A stretch of 19,720 nt of DNA from an uncultured Bacteroidales bacterium. Its GTDB lineage: Bacteria; Bacteroidota; Bacteroidia; Bacteroidales; P3. Under the pieces are notes generated by a model, which searched no databases, was not told the DNA's origin, and saw only the letters and a list, made by a program, of their open reading frames with translations. The position numbers and the translations under genes are program-made. Shown piece by piece: positions 7,285 to 15,227 of this stretch. Numbering within the stretch: position 1 is the stretch's first letter; each line of letters opens with the position of its first letter. The DNA lies in assembly GCA_946540365.1 (NCBI GenBank), contig CAMNIH010000019.1:1-19720 (forward strand), read 5' to 3'.

Positions 7285-10197
7285 ATGAGACGCCTCGCAT
7301 ATACGACCCTCCTGCTCCTGCTGCTGTCGGCAGCAGGAGGGTCGGTGTGCCGGGCACAGATAGTCTATCTCGTCAACCACGACACCGTACACATCTCCAA
7401 CTGCCGCGACACCGCTGGGACAATCGCCACCCCCCTGCAAACCACCCAAGAGGCCGTCGAAATGTGGGCCGTCATCGAGGCTCCGGGACAGCCAATCACA
7501 CTCACCATCACCGGGAGTCCGTATGGAGGCGACCGAGTACGGGTATGGCAAGGAGACACCCTCGGCAACTTACTGCAGTTCGACAACGCACCCAACACCA
7601 GCCCACAAACCGTCAACATCCCCTATGGCCGGGCAATCATCTGCTATTCCAAGGAATTAGACTGGAACTATCCCTTCATCAGAGTGGACTGGAGCACCCC
7701 CCAACAGGCCGCCTACTGCACCAGCGGCAACGACGCGTTCCAGATTGCCCGTGTCACCAATTACACGGCCGACATCGTGTGGCCGTCCAACGGAGCCGCC
7801 GCACGCGTGATCCTCGGCACCGACACCTCCATCCACTACGGCGACACGATCCACCTCACCGGCCTCGCGGCCAACCAATGGTACACGGCCACCGTCTGCG
7901 CCGTCACCGAGCAGGACTACCCCTGCTGCTACACCACCCTCAATTTCCTTACCGACCTCACCCCCGTGGTAGGGTGTCCTGATTTCACCAACCTGCATTC
8001 CGAATACACCCGGTGTACCTATGGCACCTTCTCAGCCCCATACCTCAACATCGGTGTAATGGACACATCGTCAAACATCTTCTTCAACCGACACATGGTC
8101 TGCACCGATACCAGCGAACGCGACCCGAGGACCAACAACCAGCTGCGCACCGTCTATCCCGGCAGTAGCGGTACCGTGCGTTTGGGCAACCCTCGCACCG
8201 GTGCCGAAGCCGAGGCCATCACCTACGCCCTCCACGTCGACACCACCTACTACGCCCTGCTGCTGCTGCACTACGCCGTGGTGCTGCAGAACCCGGACCA
8301 CTCCCCCCTCCAGCAGCCCCGCTTCCGATTGGAGATCCTCGACGGCGACGACCACGTCATCGACCCCACCTGCGGCACGGCCGACTTCCATGCCAGCTCC
8401 TCGCTGGGGTGGAACAGCTACTACGGCATCCTGTGGAAAGACTGGACCACCGTCGGATTCGACCTCACCCCCTACCACGGCCAGACGGTCCACGTGCGCT
8501 TCACCACCTACGACTGCTCGCAGGGAGGACATTTCGGCTATGCCTACTTCAACGCCGAATGCCGTCTCAAGTCGGCCACCGCCGAGTACTGCGCCTCGGC
8601 CGACAGCAACACCATCACCGCCCCCGACGGCTTCCACTACCTGTGGTACTTCGACGACCCCACCGACACCGTCTCCACCCAGCAGACCGTCCACTTTTCC
8701 AACACCGACGCCCTGCTCCAGTGCCGCCTCATCTCGACCGAGAACCCCAACTGCTGGGTCACCCTCAACACCTACGCCGGCTACCGCTGGCCCTTAGCCG
8801 TCATCGACACCATCGGCACCGAGAGCCTCGGCTGCGACGGCCACCTCGTCACCTTCACCAACCTCAGCACCATCACCAACGAAAACGGCGTCACGGTCGG
8901 CGGAATGTGCGAGAGCGCCATGTGGTACTTCGGAGACGGCTACATGTCGCACAACTACTCGACCCAGCATGTCTACCGCGATTCGGGCGACTACACCGTC
9001 CGCGTGATCGTCGGCATCGCCGGCAACCAGTGCCGCGACACCACCGAGATGACCATCCATATCCCCGACTTCTACATCCCCGCCGTCAAGGACACCTTCG
9101 CCTGCGACTCGCTGGTCGTCGACGGCCGCACCTACACCGCCGACACCCTCGGCCCGCAATACCGCGTGAACCACCCCGACGGCTGCGACACGCTCTACAC
9201 CCTCGACATCCACATCCTGCACAGCCCGCAGACCCTCCTGGCCGCCGACACCTTCTGCTACCGCGACACCTACAGCTGGCGGGGCCAGACCGTCGGCTAC
9301 GGCAACGACACCATCACCCAGACGGCCCGCCACCTGCTCGCCGACACCCTCGTCGCCGCCAACGGATGCGACTCGCTCGTCCTGCTGCCCCTCGTCCAGC
9401 TGGCGCCCCCACGCATCCTCTTCGATGCCGACCCCGACTGCTCCAGCCGCTCCTACGCCCTCACCGCCCGCACCGACCTGCCCAGCCTGCGCTGGTCGTC
9501 CAACCCGCCCGACCCGCTCATCGCAGGCCACGAGGGCGACAACCCCCTGCGCGTGGCGCCCCCCGTACACACCACCTACCGCCTCATGGCCGACCTCACC
9601 GACTCCTTCGCCTGCCCCGCCTTCGACAGCATCGGCCTCAGCCCCGTCGCCGCACCCACGGCGCTCCTCAGCGTCCACCCCAACGCGCTGACCCACGACA
9701 ACGCACTCCTCGTCGCCCACGACATCAGCCACTTCAACGGCAACCGCCGCTGGTTCCTGCTCCCCCACCCCGACAACGACACCGTCTTCCCGGCCGAGAC
9801 CTCGGCCACGCTCCACTACAACACCTCGGGGCTCGACTTCGACAGCATCACCGTCATCCTCGCCATCGGCGACAACTACAACTGCACCGACACCGCACGC
9901 CACACCGTGCCCCTCATCCACGTGCTCCTCTGGGCGCCCAACACCTTCACCCCCGACGCCGACGACAACAACCGCTTCCAGGTGGTCACCACAGGCCTCA
10001 CCCTCGCCGAGCTGAGCATCTACAACCGGCAGGGGCTGCTCGTCCACCGCACCACCGACGCCGCCTGCAGCTGGGACGGCAGCCACAACGGACGGCCCTG
10101 CCCGCAGGGAGCCTACGTGTGGCTGCTGCGCTACCAGGCCGCCGACTATCCCGGCACCTGGCGCACCGCCTCCGGCACCGTCACCCTGCTCCGTTAA
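7285..10197 (+). CDS. Secreted surface protein with PKD domain and T9SS type B (CHU_C-like) C-terminal domain
   Basis: The 970-aa product has a signal peptide at about 1-24 (LLLLLLSAAGGSVCRAQ). A beta-rich N-terminal region and an Fn3-like stretch (about 145-230) follow. Next is a jelly-roll-like region (about 230-430) with SVRLGN-like and HFGYAYFNAEC motifs common in Bacteroidales T9SS proteins. A PKD domain carries WYFGDGY from residue 547 and HVYRDSGDYTVRV. Two Cys-rich segments contain GCDTLYTL and GCDSLVLL. From residue 883, WAPNTFTPDADDNNRF to the end matches the gliding-motility/CHU_C C-terminal domain, a type B sorting signal. Attachment or display at the cell surface is likely; no catalytic motif is seen. 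It starts 16 bases after recQ. Confidence 0.88.
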   Translation: MRRLAYTTLLLLLLSAAGGSVCRAQIVYLVNHDTVHISNCRDTAGTIATPLQTTQEAVEMWAVIEAPGQPITLTITGSPYGGDRVRVWQGDTLGNLLQFDNAPNTSPQTVNIPYGRAIICYSKELDWNYPFIRVDWSTPQQAAYCTSGNDAFQIARVTNYTADIVWPSNGAAARVILGTDTSIHYGDTIHLTGLAANQWYTATVCAVTEQDYPCCYTTLNFLTDLTPVVGCPDFTNLHSEYTRCTYGTFSAPYLNIGVMDTSSNIFFNRHMVCTDTSERDPRTNNQLRTVYPGSSGTVRLGNPRTGAEAEAITYALHVDTTYYALLLLHYAVVLQNPDHSPLQQPRFRLEILDGDDHVIDPTCGTADFHASSSLGWNSYYGILWKDWTTVGFDLTPYHGQTVHVRFTTYDCSQGGHFGYAYFNAECRLKSATAEYCASADSNTITAPDGFHYLWYFDDPTDTVSTQQTVHFSNTDALLQCRLISTENPNCWVTLNTYAGYRWPLAVIDTIGTESLGCDGHLVTFTNLSTITNENGVTVGGMCESAMWYFGDGYMSHNYSTQHVYRDSGDYTVRVIVGIAGNQCRDTTEMTIHIPDFYIPAVKDTFACDSLVVDGRTYTADTLGPQYRVNHPDGCDTLYTLDIHILHSPQTLLAADTFCYRDTYSWRGQTVGYGNDTITQTARHLLADTLVAANGCDSLVLLPLVQLAPPRILFDADPDCSSRSYALTARTDLPSLRWSSNPPDPLIAGHEGDNPLRVAPPVHTTYRLMADLTDSFACPAFDSIGLSPVAAPTALLSVHPNALTHDNALLVAHDISHFNGNRRWFLLPHPDNDTVFPAETSATLHYNTSGLDFDSITVILAIGDNYNCTDTARHTVPLIHVLLWAPNTFTPDADDNNRFQVVTTGLTLAELSIYNRQGLLVHRTTDAACSWDGSHNGRPCPQGAYVWLLRYQAADYPGTWRTASGTVTLLR
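7305..7343 (+). repeat. Inverted repeat in the signal-peptide coding region
   Basis: GACCCTCCTGCT (7305-7316) and AGCAGGAGGGTC (7332-7343) are perfect 12-bp inverted arms around 15 bases, starting 20 bases into the gene. An alternative inner hairpin of 9 bp is possible. It may lower translation initiation, or may simply reflect Leu and Ala/Gly codons. Confidence 0.5.
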
Positions 10198-10231
10198 ATT
10201 CCCGCATCCCGGATTTCCCTATTCATTTATT

Positions 10232-10291
10232 GAATATGCACGTCATTCGCGCACAGCTACAAGATCGTGCGCGATATTTTTGTGCATATTC
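10232..10291. repeat. Nested palindrome (two-stage hairpin)
   Basis: The outer arms are GAATATGCAC (10232-10241) and GTGCATATTC (10282-10291). The inner arms are TCGCGCAC (10247-10254) and GTGCGCGA (10267-10274), around a 12-nt loop. All are perfect. The two stems are separated by small internal loops of 5 and 7 bases. It begins 35 bases after the type B protein gene and could end its mRNA or be a mobile palindromic element. Confidence 0.75.
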
Positions 10292-10362
10292 CACCCCATG
10301 ACAGCACCATGACGACCCAAGGGCAACGCCTGATTTTCTACAACTCCACTACTGATTTTCGA

Positions 10363-10396
10363 CTACTAAACACTTACTAAACTAAGTGTTTAGTAG
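10363..10396. repeat. Perfect 14-bp inverted repeat with 6-nt loop
   Basis: CTACTAAACACTTA (10363-10376) and TAAGTGTTTAGTAG (10383-10396) form a strong AT-rich hairpin. Its right arm runs directly into the 11-bp tandem array, so both probably belong to one repeat element. Confidence 0.8.
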
Positions 10397-10434
10397 GAGT
10401 TGAGTAGGAGATGAGTAAGAGTTGAGTAAGAGTT
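10391..10434. repeat. Four tandem 11-bp units
   Basis: The units are TAGTAGGAGTT, GAGTAGGAGAT, GAGTAAGAGTT and GAGTAAGAGTT, contiguous and purine-rich. They overlap the right arm of the hairpin at 10383-10396. They are noncoding, with no spacers, so they are not a CRISPR array. Confidence 0.85.
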
Positions 10435-10660
10435 GGTGTTGTATCATATTGGTTTTCAAGGGACGTTTTTAGGGTTATGTTAAATAGAAATCGGGCGTCG
10501 GCGAGGGGGGCGGACGGGCGGCGAATTCGTGTCGTTCACGATATAAGCACCGCTTTTCACCGCCCATGGCAGCGCTCGGCGGCGGCGAGGGCGGCAGCGG
10601 CGCGAAGGAGGGGCGGAGGCAGGATGCGAAATATTTTCGTCGCAATTCACAATTTTTTAC

Positions 10661-10668
10661 TATCTTTG
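10661..10668 (+). promoter_or_regulatory. -7 box of the M1 peptidase gene
   Basis: TATCTTTG matches TAnnTTTG fully and lies 19 bases before the ATG at 10688. The -33 element is not clear. The leader would be very short, which is common with this box in the window. Confidence 0.65.
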
Positions 10669-10687
10669 CCTATTATACCGATGCATC

Positions 10688-12979
10688 ATGAAATACGCTA
10701 AGACACTGATATTATTCGCAATAGCCGTCATGTTCGCGGGTCGTGGGTCGGGTCAGACGGCCGACCCGGTCGACGTGCTGGACTATGATGTCAGCCTCGA
10801 CCTGAGCGCCGGTCGCCCCTTTGGCGGCGATGCCACGCTGACGCTGCGCCTCGTGCAGGCCACGCCAACGGTGAGCCTCAGCCTCTGGGGCACGGTGGAC
10901 ACGCTGTGGGTCGACGGCACGGCGGTGCAGGCGCCGCTGAACAGCATCCCCACGGCCGCCTATGCCGCCGGCGACACCCTCACGGTGCGCGTCCTCTACC
11001 GCGGCCAGGGCTACATCGAGAGCTACGGCTGGGGCGGCTTCCACTTCGACAACGACATGAGCTACAACCTCGGCGTGGGCTTCAACGTCGACCCGCACGT
11101 GATGGGGGCTGCCATGATGCCCTGCCGCGACAATTTCTACGACAAGGCCACCTACACCCTGCGGGTGAAGACGCAGCCGGGCTGGACGGCCGAGTGCGGC
11201 GGCATGCTGGTGGAGCGCACGGCGCAGGCCGACGGCAGCGAGCGCTCGGTGTGGCGCATCGCGCAGCCCACGCCAACCTATCTGGTGAGCGTCAGCCAGG
11301 CCAACTGGCAGCGCATCCAGAGCAGCGTCAGCTCGCTCTACGGCACCTACCCCCTGACGCTGGGCTACACCACGCAGAACGGCACCGACGTGCGCCACGC
11401 CTTCGCCGAGCTCGACTCGGTGGTGCCGATGTTCGAACGCTGCCTGGGCCCCTACCGCTGGCAGCGCATCGGCTACATCGCCACCCGCAAGGGGTCGATG
11501 GAGCATGTGAACAACATCGCGCTGGCGAAAGAATTCATGAGCGGCACCAGCGAGCGCGGCCAGATGACCATCGCCCATGAACTGGGGCATGCCTGGTTCG
11601 GCAACCTGGTGACCTGCGCCGGCGAGGAGGACATGTGGTTCAACGAGGGAGGCGCCTCGTTCTGCAGCGAGCTGGCCATGGAGGCCAACAAGGGACGCAG
11701 CGCGTCGAACAAATACTACCAGACCAACCTCGAGTCGGTGCTGCGCACAGCCCACATCACCGACAACGGCTACCGCGCCCTGAGCCCCATGCCGCACCAG
11801 TACACCTACGGCTCGACGACCTACGACAAGGGGGCCCTCGTGTGGCACTCGCTGCGCGGCTACCTGGGCGATTCGCTCTTCTACAGCTCGATGCAGCGCC
11901 TGATGGCGCAGCGCGCCTTCGGCAACGTCGACGCCGCCACGGTGCGCGACTCGCTGAGCGCCTACAGCGCCGTCGACCTGACGGACTTCTTCGCCTTCCA
12001 CGTCTTCAGCCCGGGCTTTGTGGACTACCACGTCGACCTGGAGACGGCCAACTGCAACAACGAGGTCGTCAGCCTGCGCATCCGCCAGCAGACCGTCGGC
12101 GGCAGCGACAGCGTGCTGTCCAACCGGCTGCCGGTGACCTTCTACAGCGCCACGGGCGAGCAGTGCAAGCTGTGGATCCAGTTCGACGGGGCCGCCACCC
12201 TCACCAGCGCACGCCTGCCGTTCATCCCGTCCTTCTACGTGCTCGACCACGACATGGAGCTCTCCGACGCCGCCACGCTGGCGCTCTTCCGGCTCGGGCA
12301 GAGCAACTCAAACAACCTGACCCACTTCCGCTACAGCGGAGCGCTGCCCGACAGCCTGCCGTTAGCCGTCGAGCACCACTGGGGGCGTCCCTGGGACCTG
12401 GAGGGCACCGAGGGCGTCGTGCGGCCGGCCGGCCGCTACTGGGTGGTGCGCGGGGCCCACGACCGCTATGAGAGCGTGCGAGGCCTGTTCCACTACGTGC
12501 GCGAAGGCTACTCGTCGGGCAACTACACCCACCTCGACCGCGGCTTCTACAGCGAGCCGGCCTCGATAGACTCGATGGTGGTGCTCTACCGCGCCAACAG
12601 CCGCTACCCGTGGTGCGCCGTGTCGCACAACCGCACGGGCAACGAGAACGACGGCTACTTCGCGGTCGACAAGCTGCGTCCGGGCGAGTACACGCTGGCC
12701 GTGGTCGACACCGCCGTGCTGGCCATCGGCGCCGCCACAGCCCCGACGGGCTGCAGCCTCTTCCCCAACCCCGTGGTCCACGGCCGGCCGATCACCCTCG
12801 AGGTGCCCTTCGACGACAGCTTCACGCTGCGCATCGTCGACGAGCGCGGTCGGCGCGTGTGGCAACGCCGCGGCTGCCGCAGCGGCGAAGCGGTCAACCC
12901 GCGCCTCGGTGCCGGGACCTACGTGGTGCTGATCGAGAATAAATTCGTATCTTTGCAGTCGAAATTGATAGTGCTATGA
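10688..12979 (+). CDS. Secreted M1-family zinc aminopeptidase with T9SS type A sorting domain
   Basis: The 763-aa product has a signal peptide at about 1-22. The N-terminal beta domain of M1 enzymes follows. The substrate-recognition motif appears as GSMEH (269-273) in place of GAMEN. The zinc site is HELGH (297-301) with the third ligand E320 exactly 18 residues later, in WFNEGG. The likely catalytic tyrosine is Y379 in TTYDKGALVW. From residue 688 (GCSLFPNP) to the end (KFVSLQSKLIVL) is a type A sorting domain, so the enzyme should be exported by T9SS and anchored or released outside. The stop overlaps the next start as ATGA. Substrates are not deducible from the sequence. Confidence 0.93.
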   Translation: MKYAKTLILFAIAVMFAGRGSGQTADPVDVLDYDVSLDLSAGRPFGGDATLTLRLVQATPTVSLSLWGTVDTLWVDGTAVQAPLNSIPTAAYAAGDTLTVRVLYRGQGYIESYGWGGFHFDNDMSYNLGVGFNVDPHVMGAAMMPCRDNFYDKATYTLRVKTQPGWTAECGGMLVERTAQADGSERSVWRIAQPTPTYLVSVSQANWQRIQSSVSSLYGTYPLTLGYTTQNGTDVRHAFAELDSVVPMFERCLGPYRWQRIGYIATRKGSMEHVNNIALAKEFMSGTSERGQMTIAHELGHAWFGNLVTCAGEEDMWFNEGGASFCSELAMEANKGRSASNKYYQTNLESVLRTAHITDNGYRALSPMPHQYTYGSTTYDKGALVWHSLRGYLGDSLFYSSMQRLMAQRAFGNVDAATVRDSLSAYSAVDLTDFFAFHVFSPGFVDYHVDLETANCNNEVVSLRIRQQTVGGSDSVLSNRLPVTFYSATGEQCKLWIQFDGAATLTSARLPFIPSFYVLDHDMELSDAATLALFRLGQSNSNNLTHFRYSGALPDSLPLAVEHHWGRPWDLEGTEGVVRPAGRYWVVRGAHDRYESVRGLFHYVREGYSSGNYTHLDRGFYSEPASIDSMVVLYRANSRYPWCAVSHNRTGNENDGYFAVDKLRPGEYTLAVVDTAVLAIGAATAPTGCSLFPNPVVHGRPITLEVPFDDSFTLRIVDERGRRVWQRRGCRSGEAVNPRLGAGTYVVLIENKFVSLQSKLIVL
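12948..12955 (+). promoter_or_regulatory. -7 box inside the 3' end of the M1 peptidase gene
   Basis: TATCTTTG lies within the last codons of the sorting domain, 20 bases before the ATG at 12976. It shares the wider form TTCGTATCTTTGCA with the box at 15981. It may give the following gene its own transcript. Confidence 0.55.
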
Positions 12980-13590
12980 AAATAACAAAAATCCTTATGG
13001 CAGTGGTGCTGACGGCCCTCACGACGAGTGCCGCGGCCCAGTATTCACAGAGCGAGAAGAGCAGCCAGTTCATGCTCAAGCTCGAACTCGGCTATGCCCC
13101 CTTCATGACCAATGTGGGCCAGGCCGGCGAACACGGCTTCAACATCTTCAAGTTCCACAACGCCGCAGGCCTCAACGCCATGGCGGGCGCCAATTTGAGC
13201 CAGGACTGGTTCATCGGGGGTGGCCTGGGGTTCAACTATTACCACAGCACGCACCTGGCCAACGTGCAGCCCATGATGGGCGTCAACCTCTTTGCCGATG
13301 TCGATTTCCGTCCCCTGTGGCAGGGTCTAATGGGGCTCGACTACCAGCCGGCCACCATCAAGTGGGCCCCCATGGCGGGCCTGCGGGTGGGCGTGAGCAT
13401 GCTGCTCGACCAGCCGGACTACGGCTCGCCCATCACCCCGCTGATCGAGGCCTACGGCGGCGTCAACTGGTTCTACCAGCACGGCCTGCGCAACATGGGC
13501 CACAACTGGCACGCCCTCTACGCCACCTTCGGCGTGGCCTACCTGCAGCAGACCGTCTACCTGCCCCTGCGCATCGGCTGGCGCTGGTAG
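12976..13590 (+). CDS. Outer-membrane beta-barrel-like protein
   Basis: The product is 204 aa. A signal peptide covers about 1-21 (MAVVLTALTTSAAAQ). The mature part alternates polar and hydrophobic residues in short strands rich in Gly, Tyr, Trp and Phe, such as MLKLELGYAPF, FIGGGLGFNYYH and LRVGVSMLL. The last residues, LPLRIGWRW, end in an aromatic residue as outer-membrane barrels do. This fits a small barrel of roughly eight strands, but I recognise no specific family. It overlaps the M1 peptidase stop by ATGA and also has a -7 box just upstream, so it may be transcribed both with the peptidase and alone. Role unknown. Confidence 0.75.
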   Translation: MKITKILMAVVLTALTTSAAAQYSQSEKSSQFMLKLELGYAPFMTNVGQAGEHGFNIFKFHNAAGLNAMAGANLSQDWFIGGGLGFNYYHSTHLANVQPMMGVNLFADVDFRPLWQGLMGLDYQPATIKWAPMAGLRVGVSMLLDQPDYGSPITPLIEAYGGVNWFYQHGLRNMGHNWHALYATFGVAYLQQTVYLPLRIGWRW

Positions 13591-13609
13591 ACATGCCAGT
13601 CCTCCGTCC

Positions 13610-13658
13610 ACTGAACACTGAACACTGAACACTAAACACTGAACACTGAACACTGAAC
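13610..13658. repeat. Tandem array of seven 7-bp units upstream of rbfA
   Basis: Seven contiguous units of ACTGAAC are present; the fourth reads ACTAAAC. The array ends 10 bases before the rbfA ATG, with a C-rich linker, CCCGACCCCC. It occupies most of the 78-base gap after the barrel protein gene. Confidence 0.95.
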
Positions 13659-13668
13659 CCCGACCCCC

Positions 13669-14013
13669 ATGCAAAGTACACGTCAAAACAAGATATGCCG
13701 CCTGATCCAGCAGGACATGGGCGACATCTTCCTGAAAGAGATGAAGGCGGTGCTGGGCCCGTCGCTCATCACCGTCACCAACGTCAATATCACCCCCGAC
13801 CTGTCGATAGCCCGCATCTACGTCAGCATCATGGTCATCGGCGAGGGGACGCCGGACAGCATCATGGCCCTGATCCGCGCCAACGGCTCCGACCTGCGGC
13901 GGCGCTTAGGCCTGCGCGAAGGCAAGCAGCTGCGCATCATACCGCAGCTCGAGTTCTACCTCGACGACACGCTGGACTATATCGATAATATCAATCGCCT
14001 GCTGAAACAGTGA
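13669..14013 (+). CDS. rbfA: Ribosome-binding factor A
   Basis: The 114-aa protein matches RbfA, a cold-shock-related 30S subunit maturation factor that binds 16S rRNA. The N-terminal helix (RQNKICRLIQQDMGDIF), the central ITVTNVNITPDLSIARIYVS and the C-terminal LRIIPQLEFYLDDTLDYID are the conserved KH-like blocks. Length is normal. The stop overlaps the GTG start of the permease gene as GTGA. This is an rbfA/Lol-permease pairing I recall from other Bacteroidales. No TAnnTTTG box lies in the short upstream gap, which is mostly the 7-bp array. Confidence 0.95.
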   Translation: MQSTRQNKICRLIQQDMGDIFLKEMKAVLGPSLITVTNVNITPDLSIARIYVSIMVIGEGTPDSIMALIRANGSDLRRRLGLREGKQLRIIPQLEFYLDDTLDYIDNINRLLKQ

Positions 14014-15227
14014 GGCTCGAACACCGCATCGCCGTCCGCTACCTCTTCGGCCGCCGCCAGCGGTCGGTGGTGACCGTCATCTCGTGGATCTCGCTCATCG
14101 GGCTGCTGGTCAGCACGGCGGCCCTGATCATCGTCCTGTCGGTCTACAACGGCATCGGCAACCTCACCAAGAGCCTCTTCGGCACCTTCGACCCCGAGCT
14201 GGTCATCGTCCCCGCCCAGGGGAAGACCTTCCACACCGGGGGGCTGGACTCGCTGGTCGTCGTCGACGGGGTGGTGGCTGTCAGCGCGATGATCGACGAG
14301 ACGGCGTGGATCACCTACGGCAGCAACCAGGCCATCGTGCGGCTGCGCGGCGTCGACGGCAACTATCGCCTCGTCAGCGGGCTCGACACGCTGCTCCACG
14401 AGGGGGTCTACCAGCTGGGCGATGCGGACGATCCGACGGCCTCGCTGCTGGTGGGCGGCGAGGTCTACTACACCCTCGGCATGCGGCTCCACTCCAACCA
14501 TCCCGCCGCCATCCACATCCCACGGCGCGGCAGCACCTCGTTCGGACTCACCATGGACCAGGCCTTCAACACGGCCTACGCCTACCCCGCCGGCTACTTC
14601 TTCATCCAGCAGGACATCGACCGCCAGTACGTGGTGACGCGTATCGACGTGGTGCGCCGCCTGATGGACTATGCCCCCGACGAGGTCGGAGCCCTGGCCC
14701 TCAAGCTCAAGCCCGGCACCAACGTGGGCAAAGCCAAGCGCACCCTCGTCCGGCAACTCGGGCGGGCGGGCCGCGAGGCGCTCGTCGTCAAGGACCGCTA
14801 CGACCAGCAGCCGCTCTACTACAAGATTTTCCGCTCGGAGCGCCTGGGCATCTACCTCATCCTCTCGCTCATCGTGCTCATCTCGACCCTGTCGCTGGTG
14901 GCGTCGCTCTCGCTGCTGGTGATCAACAAGCGTCGCGACATCTTCATCCTGCAGAGCATGGGATTCACGCGGCAGCGCCTGCGGCGCACCTTCCGCGCCG
15001 AGGGCATCCTCATCTGCGGCGTGGCCGTGGTGGCGGGGCTGGCCGTGGGCTTCACGGTCTGCTGGCTACAGCAACACTTCGGCCTGATCCGCATGGGCGA
15101 CGGCAACTTCGTCGTCAGCACCTTCCCCGTAGCCATGCGGGCCATCGACTTCGTGGCCACCTTCCTGCTCGTCATGGCCATCAGCACCGCCTCAGTAACC
15201 CTCACCATTCAACGCGCCAAGATATGA
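14010..15227 (+). CDS. LolC/LolE-type ABC transporter permease (FtsX family)
   Basis: The 405-aa protein has the MacB/FtsX permease layout. The N-terminal membrane helix is at about 20-45 (SVVTVISWISLIGLLVSTAALIIV in part), followed by a large periplasmic domain (about 50-270). Three membrane helices follow at about 275-300, 325-350 and 370-395. The start RLEHRIAVRYLF resembles LolC/LolE proteins, which release lipoproteins from the inner membrane for transfer to the outer membrane. The start codon is GTG at 14010, set by the GTGA overlap with rbfA. The stop overlaps the next start as ATGA. The ATPase partner (LolD-like) is not in the window. Confidence 0.88.
   Translation: MRLEHRIAVRYLFGRRQRSVVTVISWISLIGLLVSTAALIIVLSVYNGIGNLTKSLFGTFDPELVIVPAQGKTFHTGGLDSLVVVDGVVAVSAMIDETAWITYGSNQAIVRLRGVDGNYRLVSGLDTLLHEGVYQLGDADDPTASLLVGGEVYYTLGMRLHSNHPAAIHIPRRGSTSFGLTMDQAFNTAYAYPAGYFFIQQDIDRQYVVTRIDVVRRLMDYAPDEVGALALKLKPGTNVGKAKRTLVRQLGRAGREALVVKDRYDQQPLYYKIFRSERLGIYLILSLIVLISTLSLVASLSLLVINKRRDIFILQSMGFTRQRLRRTFRAEGILICGVAVVAGLAVGFTVCWLQQHFGLIRMGDGNFVVSTFPVAMRAIDFVATFLLVMAISTASVTLTIQRAKI

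Larger units (their letters stand above)
10198..10687. other. 490-bp intergenic region without a supported gene
   Basis: From left to right this gap holds a nested palindrome (10232-10291), a long hairpin (10363-10396) joined to 11-bp tandem repeats (10391-10434), an AT-rich stretch (about 10440-10490) and a G-rich block (about 10495-10625). It ends with the promoter of the M1 peptidase gene. A 74-codon frame at 10477-10701 is Arg/Ala-rich, overlaps the promoter and peptidase start, and is not accepted as a gene. Confidence 0.75.

Noticed and set aside
8794..10086. Minus-strand frame of 430 codons opposite the type B protein
   Set aside because: Val/Gly/Ala/Glu-rich, low complexity, no start signals; typical shadow of a GC-rich coding strand.
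10477..10701. 74-codon plus-strand frame before the M1 peptidase
   Set aside because: Arg/Ala-rich, runs through the -7 box and over the peptidase start, no ribosome binding site and no family resemblance.
10712..12250. Minus-strand frame of 512 codons opposite the M1 peptidase
   Set aside because: Ala/Val/Gly/His-rich composition without motifs, opposite a gene with intact catalytic residues, signal peptide and sorting domain.
13610..13658. CRISPR-like repeats (also considered for 3040-3074 and 10391-10434)
   Set aside because: Units of 7 or 11 bp are contiguous without spacers, and no cas genes are present.
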